NCBI RefSeq assembly: GCF_023195915.1
Contig: NZ_JALPRP010000001.1
Span: forward strand, 1,240,001 to 1,304,000
DNA length: 64,000 bases
Direction of reading: 5' to 3'
From: Methanoculleus sp. 7T
GTDB taxonomy: Archaea; Halobacteriota; Methanomicrobia; Methanomicrobiales; Methanoculleaceae
Part shown: one piece after another, positions 8,800 through 17,029 of the stretch
Numbering within the stretch: the first letter of the stretch is position 1
How the letters are laid out: the number at the start of each line of letters is the position of its first letter
The notes under the pieces: generated by a model
What the model was told of the DNA's origin: nothing
Database searches by the model: none
The model's input: the letters and a program-made list of their open reading frames with translations, nothing else
Translations under genes and position numbers: made by a program

Positions 8800-9033
8800 A
8801 TGGATGAAGTGAACCTCCCCCCATCTTCCCGGAAGATCCTCGTACTGCTCGAAGACGGGGGCGCCCTGACCCACAAGGAACTCGTCCGCCTCAGCAACCT
8901 AGCACCCAGAACCGTCCGCTATGCCTTAAAGAAACTCAAAGACAACGATATGATCGTGGAGAAGTTTAACTTCAGGGACGCCCGGCAGATCCTCTACGAG
9001 TACAAAGACTCCCAGATGGTGTCGGCACCATGA
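8800..9033 (+). CDS. Winged-helix transcriptional regulator (MarR-like)
   Basis: 77 residues forming a single winged-helix domain: LTHKELVRLSNLAPRTVRYALKKL is a clear helix-turn-helix with recognition helix, followed by a wing ending in RQILYEY. The small size and sequence are typical of methanogen one-domain MarR/ArsR-like regulators. It overlaps the next regulator by the four bases ATGA, so the pair is coupled. The palindrome just upstream may be its operator. Confidence 0.8.
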   Translation: MDEVNLPPSSRKILVLLEDGGALTHKELVRLSNLAPRTVRYALKKLKDNDMIVEKFNFRDARQILYEYKDSQMVSAP

Positions 9034-9347
9034 CCGAGCTCCCTTCCTGCGACATCATGCGCTGCGACACGCTCGCCCGGAGGCTGCTCCCTCAGATGCG
9101 CGCCGAGATGGTCTATCGTCTGGTGAACGAGCGCGGCATCAGCCAGAGCGAGGCTTCGAAGCGGCTTGGGATCAGCAGAGCCGCGATCTCCCAGTACATG
9201 AGCAGGAAACGCGGATTTACCCGGCAGGACTTCCCCGGCGAGCTCGAGGTGGTCATCGAGCGGTGGGTCTCCGCCGTCGCCTCGGGCGAAGGGACGATCA
9301 CCATCTGCGACGTCTGCCGCTCCGCCGGCCTCTCCGGGAAGCGGTGA
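9030..9347 (+). CDS. HTH regulator with C-terminal CxxC motif
   Basis: 105 residues. Residues 30-60 form an XRE/sigma-like HTH (GISQSEASKRLGISRAAISQ). The C-terminus holds TICDVCRSAGL, a CxxC pair that could bind metal or sense redox, together with an early Cys (SCDIMRC). Similar small regulators are widespread in methanogens as predicted transcriptional regulators of unknown target. It is coupled to the winged-helix gene by a 4-base overlap. Confidence 0.78.
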   Translation: MTELPSCDIMRCDTLARRLLPQMRAEMVYRLVNERGISQSEASKRLGISRAAISQYMSRKRGFTRQDFPGELEVVIERWVSAVASGEGTITICDVCRSAGLSGKR

Positions 9348-9360
9348 TGCACCGCCCGTT

Positions 9361-11037
9361 TCAGCACCGTCCCCGTCGGTAGAAGTAGAGCGCCGCAAGC
9401 CCGACCAGTATGCACGCTGCCGCCGCTATTTTGAGCCGATCCTGCCCGTAAGCATCCCCTGCTCCGCCCTCCCCCGAGGCATCCCAATCGTCCTCGAAGA
9501 CCCCGGCGTAGTAGGCGGCGATATCGGGGTGCTCGATGATCACGCCCGCTTCCCGGTTGAACCCCGGCGAGTTGGCGTTCCAGTTGATGCTGCTGACGAG
9601 CACCGCCCGTTTGTCGACGACGACGCCCTTGTTATGGATCTTTGCGAGGTTGTTTGCTTCGAGGTCCGCGAGCCGCGCCTCGAGGCGCAGCCCCTCGGCC
9701 GCGGCGATCCGGTTGACGATCTCGACCATCTCGTCGTTGTCCGCATCGCCCTCGGTGTTGAACCACGCGGCGTCGAGGAGCACCTGCACCGAGACACCCC
9801 GCCGTGAGGCGTTGATTGCGGCCGCAAGGTAGGGGTTCAGTTCGTACTTCGTCTGGTTCGTGATGTAGGCCTGCTCGATGGCGATGCTCTCCTCCGCCTC
9901 TTCGAGCAATCGGGTGATAAGGTGGCTCGTGTCGGGGGATACGACCGGCGTCACCCGCGCCCCCTCTGTGCGGCAGGGCGCGAACTCCACCGTGTAGGAG
10001 GGCGCCCAGGGTGTGTGGAGCTCGCCCCCCGTCCCCTCGAACGGGACGATATCCCCGCCCCGGGTATCGAAGAGGAAGACCTCCCGGAAGTAGGCGGCAA
10101 GCTCCGGGTCGGTGAGGCATACCCCCCACCCCCGATTGCCCTGCAAGCCCGGCGCCGGGTAGCCGCCGGGCTTGTAGTTCTCGCTCCCGATGAGGACCGT
10201 CTGTTTGTCGACGACCAGATACTTGGCGTGGTCGTAGCGGTACTTTGTGTGAGCCGCGTCGGTGTTTGCCATCGCGAGGACCACGATGCCGCTTCTGTTG
10301 AGGGCGCCTGCGATCGCCCGCTCCTCCGGCGGGACTCCGCCGACCGGGCCGCCCTCGAGGAGGACGGTCACGGCCACGCCCCGCTCGCGGGCGTGGATGA
10401 GGTCCTCCGCCATACCCGGGTCGGTGAACTCGTAGACGTTTACGAGGATCTCGCGCTCTGCCGACGCGACGGTCGAGGAGAAGACCTCATACGCACAGTC
10501 GGGAGCGGCGAAGGCAGTCACCGTCACGCCCTCGAAGGTCGCGGGCGAGAAGCGCGACTGTCCGATGAAGAGCGGGCGCGGGTCCCAGACGCCGTCTTCG
10601 AGGTAGTGGATCTGCCCTTCCCGAGGGTGGACGTCGGCGGGCCAGGCGACCTGCTGGACGAGGGTGGTGCCCCGGTAGAGGTAGAGTTCGTCGGCCCGGT
10701 TCGCCATCAGGAGGTTCCCGTTCGGGATCACGTCCGGTATGGTTGGGACATGGTCTTCGATCTCGAAGTCGGGTGGGTGGCCGTGGGTCCGCTCGAACGC
10801 AGGGCCGTTCCGGGCGACCACCAGTCGCCCGCTGATCCGGGTTCCCGGGGGGAACCGGAACCCGCCTTCGCCGTCCGAGAGGACGAAGCCGTCGAGCACC
10901 CCATCTCCTTCGAGCACCAGGTACTCGTCGGGATCGCCGGGAAGGTAGGGGTCAGGGCAGAACTCGGTGATCAGGATGCCGCAGGCTGTGCCGGTAAGGA
11001 GGCAGAGGAGCAGGACGGCCGCGGCGATCCGGCGCAT
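9361..11037 (-). CDS. Exported phospholipase D-like protein with lamin-tail-like domain
   Basis: 558 residues. A signal peptide (LLLCLLTGTACG) precedes a lamin-tail-like beta domain (ILITEFCPDP, VLEGDGVLDGFVLSDGEGG). Two phospholipase D HKD motifs follow: H-A-K-x4-D in YDHAKYLVVDKQTVLIGSEN (about residue 263) and H-N-K-x4-D in KIHNKGVVVDK (about residue 460). A final hydrophobic helix and YFYRRGRC tail anchor it. It should act outside the membrane on phosphodiester bonds, either lipid or nucleic acid. The TGTACG segment near the cleavage site could also be read as a lipobox. Confidence 0.88.
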   Translation of the reverse strand: MRRIAAAVLLLCLLTGTACGILITEFCPDPYLPGDPDEYLVLEGDGVLDGFVLSDGEGGFRFPPGTRISGRLVVARNGPAFERTHGHPPDFEIEDHVPTIPDVIPNGNLLMANRADELYLYRGTTLVQQVAWPADVHPREGQIHYLEDGVWDPRPLFIGQSRFSPATFEGVTVTAFAAPDCAYEVFSSTVASAEREILVNVYEFTDPGMAEDLIHARERGVAVTVLLEGGPVGGVPPEERAIAGALNRSGIVVLAMANTDAAHTKYRYDHAKYLVVDKQTVLIGSENYKPGGYPAPGLQGNRGWGVCLTDPELAAYFREVFLFDTRGGDIVPFEGTGGELHTPWAPSYTVEFAPCRTEGARVTPVVSPDTSHLITRLLEEAEESIAIEQAYITNQTKYELNPYLAAAINASRRGVSVQVLLDAAWFNTEGDADNDEMVEIVNRIAAAEGLRLEARLADLEANNLAKIHNKGVVVDKRAVLVSSINWNANSPGFNREAGVIIEHPDIAAYYAGVFEDDWDASGEGGAGDAYGQDRLKIAAAACILVGLAALYFYRRGRC

Positions 11038-11076
11038 ACACAGGGTTATGTGCTCCCCGGTTTAATAACAGGCGAT

Positions 11077-11679
11077 ATGACTTCACTCGTATCTCCGCTG
11101 GTCGTCAAGGTTGGGGGAAGCCTCTTCGACCGGGTCGTCCCCCTGCTCGGCATCTTCCGGGAAGTCGGCCGCCCGGTGCTGATCGTGCCGGGCGGCGGGA
11201 AGTTCGCCGACCTTGTCCGGCGCCTCGCCGTCTCCGACACCGCCGGCCACTGGATGGCTATCGCCGGCATGGAACAGTTCGGGTGGTATATCGCGTCCCA
11301 CGGCGTCCCGACGACCGCCGGGCTTGCTCTCCCTGCCGAGGTGACGGTCCTCCTTCCCTACTGCGCCCTGCGCGAGGCCGACCCCCTCCCCCACTCATGG
11401 GAGGTCACCTCGGACACCATCGCCGCATGGGTCGCAAAAGAACTCTCGGTCGACCTCCTCCTCCTCAAATCGGTGGACGGCATCCACCATCACCGAAAAC
11501 TCGTCTCCAAGGTCGAGGACCCCTCCCTCACCTGCGACGAGGTCGACCGAGAGTTCATCCCGTTCGTCTTCGAGCACGGCATCCGGGCCCGAGTGGTCAA
11601 CGGGAGGCACGACGACCGGGTCAGGGGGGCTCTCCGGGAAGAGGCGGTCACCGGGACGCTTATCGACCCGAGATTTTAA
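11077..11679 (+). CDS. mfnE: Amino-acid-kinase-family protein, probable MfnE-type kinase of methanofuran biosynthesis
   Basis: 200 residues of the amino-acid/uridylate kinase fold: VVKVGGSLFD at the N-terminus, LIVPGGGKFADLVR, and the nucleotide-binding KSVDGIHHH and VNGRHDDRVRG segments. Archaeal members of this length correspond to MfnE, which phosphorylates the aminomethylfuran phosphate during methanofuran synthesis. Family placement is firm, the exact pathway role is inference. ATG 11077 is chosen because the frame upstream overlaps the divergent phospholipase gene; GTTTAATAAC lies just ahead of it as a weak TATA-like element. Confidence 0.75.
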   Translation: MTSLVSPLVVKVGGSLFDRVVPLLGIFREVGRPVLIVPGGGKFADLVRRLAVSDTAGHWMAIAGMEQFGWYIASHGVPTTAGLALPAEVTVLLPYCALREADPLPHSWEVTSDTIAAWVAKELSVDLLLLKSVDGIHHHRKLVSKVEDPSLTCDEVDREFIPFVFEHGIRARVVNGRHDDRVRGALREEAVTGTLIDPRF

Positions 11680-11723
11680 CTGCTCCTGGGGAGATATGAT
11701 AAGCTACTCTTCGAGGAAAAACG

Positions 11724-11888
11724 ATGACAGCGAGAGATCGATGTACCTCCTGCAACGCCACGTTGGCCGAGACCGGCTCCACCCGGTTCTCGTGCCCAGA
11801 GTGCGAGCATGAGATCAACAGATGCTACCGGTGCAGGGAGCAGAGCATAGCCTATACATGTCCGAATTGCGGGTTCCGGGGGCCGTAA
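11724..11888 (+). CDS. Small zinc-ribbon protein
   Basis: 54 residues with four CxxC knuckles: CTSC, CPEC, CYRC and CPNC. This is the small archaeal zinc-ribbon RNA-binding family that classically precedes the aEF-1 beta gene (as in haloarchaeal HVO_2753). The stop is three bases before the next ATG, so the two genes form an operon. Two zinc sites are expected, with a role in RNA or ribosome-linked processes inferred only from context. Confidence 0.85.
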   Translation: MTARDRCTSCNATLAETGSTRFSCPECEHEINRCYRCREQSIAYTCPNCGFRGP

Positions 11889-11891
11889 TCG

Positions 11892-12146
11892 ATGGGAAAC
11901 GTCGCCATTATCGTGAAGATAATGCCCGAGTCCCCCGATGTCGACCTTGAAGCGCTCAAATCCGCAGTCAAGGCAGCTGTTCCGGTAAACGACATCAGAG
12001 AAGAGCCTATCGGGTTCGGCCTTGTGGCACTGAAAGCCGCCGTCGTGGTTCCCGACAAGGCGGGGGCTCCCGACGAAGTCGAAGCAGCGCTCCGGAATCT
12101 TAAGGATGTCGGAAGCGCCGAGATCATCGAATCCACACTCGTCTAA
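11892..12146 (+). CDS. ef1b: Translation elongation factor aEF-1 beta
   Basis: 84 residues, full length for the archaeal factor. MGNVAIIVKIMPESPDVD, PIGFGLVALK and a C-terminal VGSAEIIES segment are diagnostic. It is the nucleotide-exchange factor for aEF-1 alpha, with a ferredoxin-like fold. It follows the zinc-ribbon gene with a three-base gap, a conserved archaeal arrangement. Confidence 0.95.
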   Translation: MGNVAIIVKIMPESPDVDLEALKSAVKAAVPVNDIREEPIGFGLVALKAAVVVPDKAGAPDEVEAALRNLKDVGSAEIIESTLV

Positions 12147-12173
12147 GGTGGATTCCCGATACTCACTTTTCCT

Positions 12174-13127
12174 CTAGCGGGCCTCTTCCAGCCGTTCCAT
12201 CACATCGTCGGTGATCTTTCGGATCTTCTGGACCGACTCTCGGAACCCGACGACCTCGTTCTCTTCGAGCCTGATGGGGACAGGGAAGACGCCGTTTCGG
12301 TTGAGACGGGCAGGCACGCCGATACAGACGCCGCCAATCTCATGGATCTCGCTCGTGATGTAACTTGAGACGGTGAGGATCCGGTTCTCGTCACCGAGGA
12401 TCGTCTGCACGAGGGTTGCAATCGCTTCCCCGGGTCCGTAAACCGTAGAGCCCTTATCCCTGATGATCGCTTGGCCGCTTGTGCGGACCGTATCGATCAT
12501 TTCCTGAGCGGGCAATCCTGAGAACGTAGGCAGGTTGCGTATCTGGATACCGCCGATCGTCGTCGAAGACCAGAGCGGCACCATGCTCTCGCCGTGCTCG
12601 CCGATGATACGGGTATGCACCTCGCTGACGTGGACCCGGAAATACCGGGCAATCAGGGATTTTAAGCGCATCGAGTCCAAGTGCGTCCCGAGGCCGAAGA
12701 CCTGCCTCGGTTGGAACCCCGAATACTTCAGAGCGACGGCGGTCATAACGTCGACGGGGTTCGTGACCATAAAGAGAATAGCGTCCGGCGAACACCTGCC
12801 GATGCCCTCGGCGGTGTCGGCGACAATTTTAGCGTTCTCGAAGGCGAGGTCGATCCGGTCCTGGCCGGGCCGTCGGGGTACTCCTGCTGTGCATATGATG
12901 ATATCCGAGCCTTCCGCATCGTCAAGCCGGGTGCTGTATGAGAGCCGGATGTCGATGCCTCGTGCAGCGAACGAATCGGATAGGTCACGGCAGCAACCTG
13001 AGAGAAAATCTTCGCGTCCCGGTCTCCCGACGAGCAGCATACTGCTGACATGCGGGATCTCGGATATGGTATGGGCCGCAAACATGCCGACGTTCCCTGT
13101 AGCCCCGAGAATCGTTACCTTTGCCAT
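12174..13127 (-). CDS. mdh: Malate dehydrogenase (LDH/MDH family)
   Basis: 317 residues. The Rossmann motif is ILGATGNVGMFAAHTI; catalytic and substrate residues sit in VTNPVDVMT, GLGTHLDSMRLK and the IIGEHGESMVPLW segment with its catalytic His. The Arg in GVPRRPGQDR is the mobile-loop substrate arginine. The GxTGNVG form fits the archaeal NADP(H)-or NAD-using MDH group. ATG 13127 is chosen since the open frame beyond it runs through the SRP RNA gene. It starts only 14 bases after the 3' end of that RNA and may share its transcript. Confidence 0.92.
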   Translation of the reverse strand: MAKVTILGATGNVGMFAAHTISEIPHVSSMLLVGRPGREDFLSGCCRDLSDSFAARGIDIRLSYSTRLDDAEGSDIIICTAGVPRRPGQDRIDLAFENAKIVADTAEGIGRCSPDAILFMVTNPVDVMTAVALKYSGFQPRQVFGLGTHLDSMRLKSLIARYFRVHVSEVHTRIIGEHGESMVPLWSSTTIGGIQIRNLPTFSGLPAQEMIDTVRTSGQAIIRDKGSTVYGPGEAIATLVQTILGDENRILTVSSYITSEIHEIGGVCIGVPARLNRNGVFPVPIRLEENEVVGFRESVQKIRKITDDVMERLEEAR

Positions 13128-13140
13128 GGAGATCGCCGTT

Positions 13141-13447
13141 GGGGACGCGTCCTCGGTCGACCGTGCGCACAAGCATTCACCACTGCACCCCTCCTCCACC
13201 CCGCAACCCCATGGGCGCCGAACGTCCACGGTAAGTCTGCTCCCTTCCGGGCCTGAACCGGTACCCGCGGCAAGAGGTCGCCGCCCCCTCCGGGACTTTG
13301 GTGCCTCTCCGCCGACCTCATGGGACGAGGTTTCTCCGTCGGGGCGCAGCGGCTCCTGCAGGCCGCTGCGGCCTTCCTCGGACTTCGCCCCCCGCGTGAC
13401 GGCGGTTTCGGGTGACAGGTGACGCCGAGCCACCCGGGCTAGTCCCC
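13141..13447 (-). ncRNA. Signal recognition particle (7S) RNA
   Basis: About 307 nt, the normal archaeal size. On the minus strand the universally conserved helix 8 motif CCGGAAGGGAGCAG is present near 13235-13250, and the 5' domain carries the archaeal CACCTGTCACCCGAAACCGCC-like stretch (13400-13425). The ends pair: GGGGAC at 13447-13442 with GTCCCC at 13146-13141, forming helix 1. A box A (ATATTTTTAT) lies 26 bases upstream of the deduced 5' end. SRP RNA scaffolds SRP19 and SRP54 for membrane targeting of nascent proteins. End positions are deduced from pairing. Confidence 0.92.
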
Positions 13448-13461
13448 GTATATAGTGGGGT

Positions 13462-14487
13462 CTATGGGATAAAAATATCTCCGCCTACCCGTGCCCGCCA
13501 AGCTGCGGCGATCCGGCTGACTTTCGCGGCGTCCGCCTTTTCGAAGAGGTCGAGGGCGGAAAGGTCGATATTTTGCGGGAGTACGGCATCGAGGAGCCGG
13601 AGGTCGCCCTGATAGACCTCGACCTCTTGTGCGCCGGCGGCGGTGGCGACGAGAGCTGGGTCCCGCGCGACCGGACGGCGCCGGAGGTCGTCGTATGACC
13701 GGTGGACCGTCACCTCCTCGATCGCAAGGAACTCCCGGTTCACCCGGAGGTTGCAGGCGGTCCAGTAGGCGGCCGCATACCAAGCGTCGTTGCAGACAAC
13801 CCTGGGGACGCCCGCCCGGGCGGCGGCTATCCCGAGGGTGCCGGCGCCGGAGCAGGCGTCGACGAACGTCCGGGGATGGTGCCGCTCGATCTCTCGTTCA
13901 AGGGAGAGGATCTTCGCATCAATCCCTCGCGGGAACTCGATGTGCAGGACCGACTGCTGCTTGTAGACGACGACCGGCCCCGCCCGGGTGGGAAAGACGT
14001 CGGCCCGGACATCGCATCCTGCAAGCAGAGTGTGTGCGTGGGGTTCGGCGTCGGTATCGGCGATCCCCGGCGTCCCGGCCCCCGTCCGGACCACACCCCT
14101 GACCTCCGGGACCTCGGCGACCAGGCGGGCGGCGGCCCGCTCCCCGACTACCTGTGAGAGGAGGACGAGCGATCCGGGCGGGAGGTAGGGGGGTTGCCGC
14201 AACGCGAACCCGGGGTGGACGAGCGGCGTCCCGACGGCGGCGAGCGGCTCGGTCCCGGCGAGGTCGCCCTCATCGGCCATCACCCGGTAGATCTGGGCGA
14301 AGACCTCGTCGATGAACCGCTTTCCGCAGGAGGAACAGGGCTCTGCCACGTCGATATCGGGCGGGGGGAGGCGTTTGTCGTAGACGAGCCCCATGCAGTC
14401 GGGGCAGGGGGCGAAGCGTTCCGGGAGGGCCGCAAGAAGTTCGCGGGCGTCCGTGACGCAGTCGTGCCCGCAGACGGGACAGTGCAT
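13462..14487 (-). CDS. Zinc-ribbon class I methyltransferase
   Basis: 341 residues. The N-terminus has CPVCGHDC, CPDC and CSSCGKRF metal knuckles. The C-terminal half carries a SAM-binding motif I (TFVDACSGAGTLGIAAARAG), followed by VVCNDAW, so it is a Rossmann methyltransferase, probably acting on RNA or a cofactor. ATG 14487 is preferred to ATG 14526, which overlaps the permease stop by ATGA, because a TATATAGG box at 14511-14518 lies 27 bases before 14487 and would otherwise fall in coding sequence. The substrate is not recognisable. Confidence 0.75.
   Translation of the reverse strand: MHCPVCGHDCVTDARELLAALPERFAPCPDCMGLVYDKRLPPPDIDVAEPCSSCGKRFIDEVFAQIYRVMADEGDLAGTEPLAAVGTPLVHPGFALRQPPYLPPGSLVLLSQVVGERAAARLVAEVPEVRGVVRTGAGTPGIADTDAEPHAHTLLAGCDVRADVFPTRAGPVVVYKQQSVLHIEFPRGIDAKILSLEREIERHHPRTFVDACSGAGTLGIAAARAGVPRVVCNDAWYAAAYWTACNLRVNREFLAIEEVTVHRSYDDLRRRPVARDPALVATAAGAQEVEVYQGDLRLLDAVLPQNIDLSALDLFEKADAAKVSRIAAAWRARVGGDIFIP
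13469..13478 (-). promoter_or_regulatory. Box A of the SRP RNA gene
   Basis: ATATTTTTAT on the minus strand, centred 26 bases before the deduced RNA 5' end at 13447. A second TATA-like block (CTATATAC, 13448-13455) abuts the RNA end and is too close for that start. Confidence 0.6.
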
Positions 14488-14510
14488 ACCCGATGGGTTG
14501 GGGTCCGGGG

Positions 14511-14518
14511 TATATAGG
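14511..14518 (-). promoter_or_regulatory. TATA box of the methyltransferase gene
   Basis: CCTATATA on the minus strand, 27 bases before ATG 14487. It decides the choice of that start and implies a leaderless mRNA. Confidence 0.5.
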
Positions 14519-14522
14519 CGTT

Positions 14523-15521
14523 TCATGCCGCCTCTTCGGCCGGTTCCATCAACGCCGCGAGCCAGCGGGTGTCGTCGACGGCGCCGAGCACCGCCTTCAC
14601 AAGGAGCGTCAGCGGCACGGCGAGGAAGAGCCCCGGGACACCGAGCACAAGGAGCCAGAAGAAGACCGAGAGGACGATGACGAGCGGGGAGAGTTCGAGT
14701 TCCCGTTCCGCAGGGTGGGGGGTGAGCAGAGTCCGGGAGAGGAAGTCGACGACCGCGATCCCGCCGGCGACGACCACCGCCCCGGCGAGCCCGTAACGGA
14801 GCCAGGCGAGGCCGATAGGCGGGACTGACGCGATGGGCAGGCCGAGGAACGGTATGTAACTGAAGAGGACGATCAGGATTGCCCAGAGCACCGGCGCGTC
14901 GATTCCCATGACCCAGAGCAGAAATGCGACCACGGCACCGGTGACGAGGCTCCCTCGAGTCCTGATACCGAGATACCCGTTCAGGCTTCGGCAGAATGCG
15001 ACAAACTGTCCTTCAAAGCCTGTGCTGCCCCCGGGCGCGGTGCGGAGCTTCTGCCGGAGCCCGGCGATCTCCAGCAACATGAAGACCGTGACGATGATGG
15101 TCACCAGAAAATCGATCGCCAGTTCCGCAAGCCCCGCGATGATGGTCTCGATAGAGGGGAGGAGAGATACGTTCTCGGACGACCCCGGGAGTTGTCCGGC
15201 GAAGTCGGGCCCCATGCCGTCCAAGAGCGTCAACTGCTCTTGCAAGAGTTCCTGGTAGGCGGGAAGCGCTCGGTCGATCTGGAGGAGCGATACGCCCAGG
15301 ACGGCGAGCAGGAGCAGGCTCGCCCCGGCGAAGATCCCGACGACCGCGAGCGCCGCCATCCATCGCCGGAGGCCCCGCTGTTCCAGCCGGTAGACGGCCG
15401 GAGAGGCGATGACGGATATGACAAAGGCTACAAGGACCGGGTTTACCAGCGGGGCGGCAAGGTGCATCCCGGCGACCAGAATGGCGCCGACAACAAGGAC
15501 GCGGGTGAGCGAGGCGAGCAT
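14523..15521 (-). CDS. AI-2E/PerM-family membrane transporter
   Basis: 332 residues with about eight membrane segments arranged as in the AI-2E transporter (PerM) family: paired N-terminal helices, a soluble stretch around residues 75-125, then helices with FSYIPFLGLPIASVPP and a C-terminal LSPLVIVLSVFFWLLVLGVPG block. Members have been linked to export of signalling molecules or Na+/H+ exchange, but most archaeal ones are uncharacterised. A second family member lies at 22731-23753. Confidence 0.88.
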   Translation of the reverse strand: MLASLTRVLVVGAILVAGMHLAAPLVNPVLVAFVISVIASPAVYRLEQRGLRRWMAALAVVGIFAGASLLLLAVLGVSLLQIDRALPAYQELLQEQLTLLDGMGPDFAGQLPGSSENVSLLPSIETIIAGLAELAIDFLVTIIVTVFMLLEIAGLRQKLRTAPGGSTGFEGQFVAFCRSLNGYLGIRTRGSLVTGAVVAFLLWVMGIDAPVLWAILIVLFSYIPFLGLPIASVPPIGLAWLRYGLAGAVVVAGGIAVVDFLSRTLLTPHPAERELELSPLVIVLSVFFWLLVLGVPGLFLAVPLTLLVKAVLGAVDDTRWLAALMEPAEEAA

Positions 15522-15551
15522 AGGCGGGATGGGCCGGGGGTCCGCCCCTCC

Positions 15552-16082
15552 CTAGTCGTGCGCCATCTGGTCGATCGCGGCCGCGATTGCAAGGACCAGC
15601 GCGTCGTCCTGCCCCGGAGCGACCTCCACGCCGTAGGTGTCCCTGACCCGGAACCACTTCTTCGAGACCTCGGCGACCCGCTCCCGCCCGGCACTGATCT
15701 GGTACTCGTGGTCCAGGATGTTCCCCTGGACCTCCATCTCCGGACCGTCCGTCACCTTGACCGTCCACCGATCGCGGAGCGGGGCGATCAGGGCTTTCTT
15801 GATCGTCGCCGCCACGCCGCCGCCGGCCCGCTCGATCTCCATGGTGTCCTTGATGCGGAGCATCCTCTCCTGGATCCGGTAGAGGTCCTGTCCCTCCTTG
15901 TTCTGGAGGACTAGGGTGTTTCGCAGCCGCAGCGCCTTGCCGTCCACTTTAAACGCTCGTTCTCCGGCGAAATCCTCGATCCAGTAGTCGTCTCCGATGG
16001 AGACGAGCCTCTCGCGCATCTTGTAGCGGTGCGCACCCTCCTCGCGACCCCCCTGACCGCCAGCCATCCTTCTTCGCATCAT
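15552..16082 (-). CDS. LURP-one-related (tubby-like fold) protein
   Basis: 176 residues. YKMRERLVSIGDDYWIEDFAG, a VDGKALRLRNTLVLQN block and a C-terminal KWFRVRDTYGVEV are hallmarks of the LURP-one-related (DUF567) family, a 12-stranded barrel similar to scramblase and tubby domains. Archaeal members are soluble and of unknown role. ATG 16082 is used; the family core begins near residue 20, so a later start is possible. It may be expressed with the downstream permease gene 30 bases away. Confidence 0.82.
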   Translation of the reverse strand: MMRRRMAGGQGGREEGAHRYKMRERLVSIGDDYWIEDFAGERAFKVDGKALRLRNTLVLQNKEGQDLYRIQERMLRIKDTMEIERAGGGVAATIKKALIAPLRDRWTVKVTDGPEMEVQGNILDHEYQISAGRERVAEVSKKWFRVRDTYGVEVAPGQDDALVLAIAAAIDQMAHD

Positions 16083-16171
16083 AGATCATCGCCTCACCGA
16101 TTTCTTCCGGCCGGGCTTGCCCGCGGCAGGAATGCCGTTGCCGCCGGATACGCCTCACGGAGACCCCCGGC

Positions 16172-16192
16172 GTCGGGGCGAGAGGCCCCGAC
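16172..16192. other. GC-rich perfect hairpin
   Basis: GTCGGGGC and GCCCCGAC form an 8-bp perfect stem around a five-base loop. It lies about 90 bases upstream of the LURP-one gene with no T-run after it, so it may be an RNA structure in the leader rather than a terminator. Confidence 0.45.
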
Positions 16193-16530
16193 CGGATAAC
16201 GGTCGTCTAACAGTATAATAGGATAAAAATTCGTTGGTCGTCGGGGTCGACCCTCAGCGCGGTGTCCTCTCCGGACCGGCCGGATGGGTGCGGGTTCCGG
16301 GGGCCGGGAGCTTGCGCAAAACGGCTTTGTTGAATCCCTACTGTTGCCCCTCGATAGTTGCGCTCATGGGGCACTCCGGCACACGGCTTTTCACCGTAGG
16401 CCGCCACGGTCCACTGCAGGGAGACATACCAAGGGAAAAATGGCCGATCCCAGGGGCAAGCTTGGTCCAGCACCACCCTCATCGGGGCAGGGAAAGACCC
16501 GAACAGGGTTTCAGCAGAGCCCCCAACACC
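16193..16530. other. Gap without a supported gene
   Basis: A TATA-like AATAGGATAAAAATTC is near 16211. One frame on the minus strand (16207-16482) gives 91 residues but no recognisable motif and Pro/Arg/Gly-rich composition. I see no RNA gene, so it may be a decayed segment. Confidence 0.4.
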
Positions 16531-16926
16531 TCATTGCGGGGCCAGAACTACTTGGACCAACCCCTCCCGCAGCCAGCCCCAAGCGTCCCTGAGGCGCCCT
16601 TCCGGGAAGTAGCGGACGTCGATGTCGGTAAACCCGACGAAGAGCCCGGGCATCCGGTTCATCCACTCCCGCCACCGCTCGCCGCCGACGACGGCTATCC
16701 GGTCGACTCCCTCTATTCCGGGCCACTGCCTGAAGGCTTCCCAGCCCTCCCCAGGCCTCCAGCTGCGGAAGCCCTCGATCTTGAAGAGGACCCGGACGTT
16801 CTGCTGGTCTTTCATCGCTCGTTCGAGCTCCGGGATCAGGACGAGGGCGTAATCGCTCTCGCTCAGTTTCCCGTCGAACCGGAAACCGAGAACGGATCCT
16901 GAACTTTCCTTCATCCGGTCAAGCAT
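16531..16926 (-). CDS. SpoIIAA-like (STAS-superfamily) protein
   Basis: 131 residues. MLDRMKESSGSVLGFRFDGKLSESDYALVL is shared in pattern with SpoIIAA-like (PF11964) proteins, in which a short strand and helix precede a central VLFKIEGF strand and a RIAVVGGERWREWM helix. The family is soluble and often associates with membranes or lipids; no partner is evident. ATG 16926 has AAGGGG five bases upstream; the frame beyond it has no family similarity. Confidence 0.8.
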   Translation of the reverse strand: MLDRMKESSGSVLGFRFDGKLSESDYALVLIPELERAMKDQQNVRVLFKIEGFRSWRPGEGWEAFRQWPGIEGVDRIAVVGGERWREWMNRMPGLFVGFTDIDVRYFPEGRLRDAWGWLREGLVQVVLAPQ

Positions 16927-17029
16927 GGGTGCCCCTTCGGCGCCTGAAGAGAAAAAGGCTACGGCCCTTTCCCTGCGGCGGGCACAGAGGAGGCCGGCGG
17001 CCGGTCCCGCGGCATGACGCCGGAATTCG

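Noticed and set aside
9922-11076. Long plus-strand frame leading into the kinase
   Set aside because: It is antisense to the phospholipase D-like gene and has no family similarity; only the part from 11077 is a kinase.
13448-13455. CTATATAC as the SRP RNA box A
   Set aside because: It abuts the paired 5' end and is too close; the box at 13469-13478 fits better.
16207-16482. 91-residue minus-strand frame
   Set aside because: No motif and no ribosome site; kept as a gap only.
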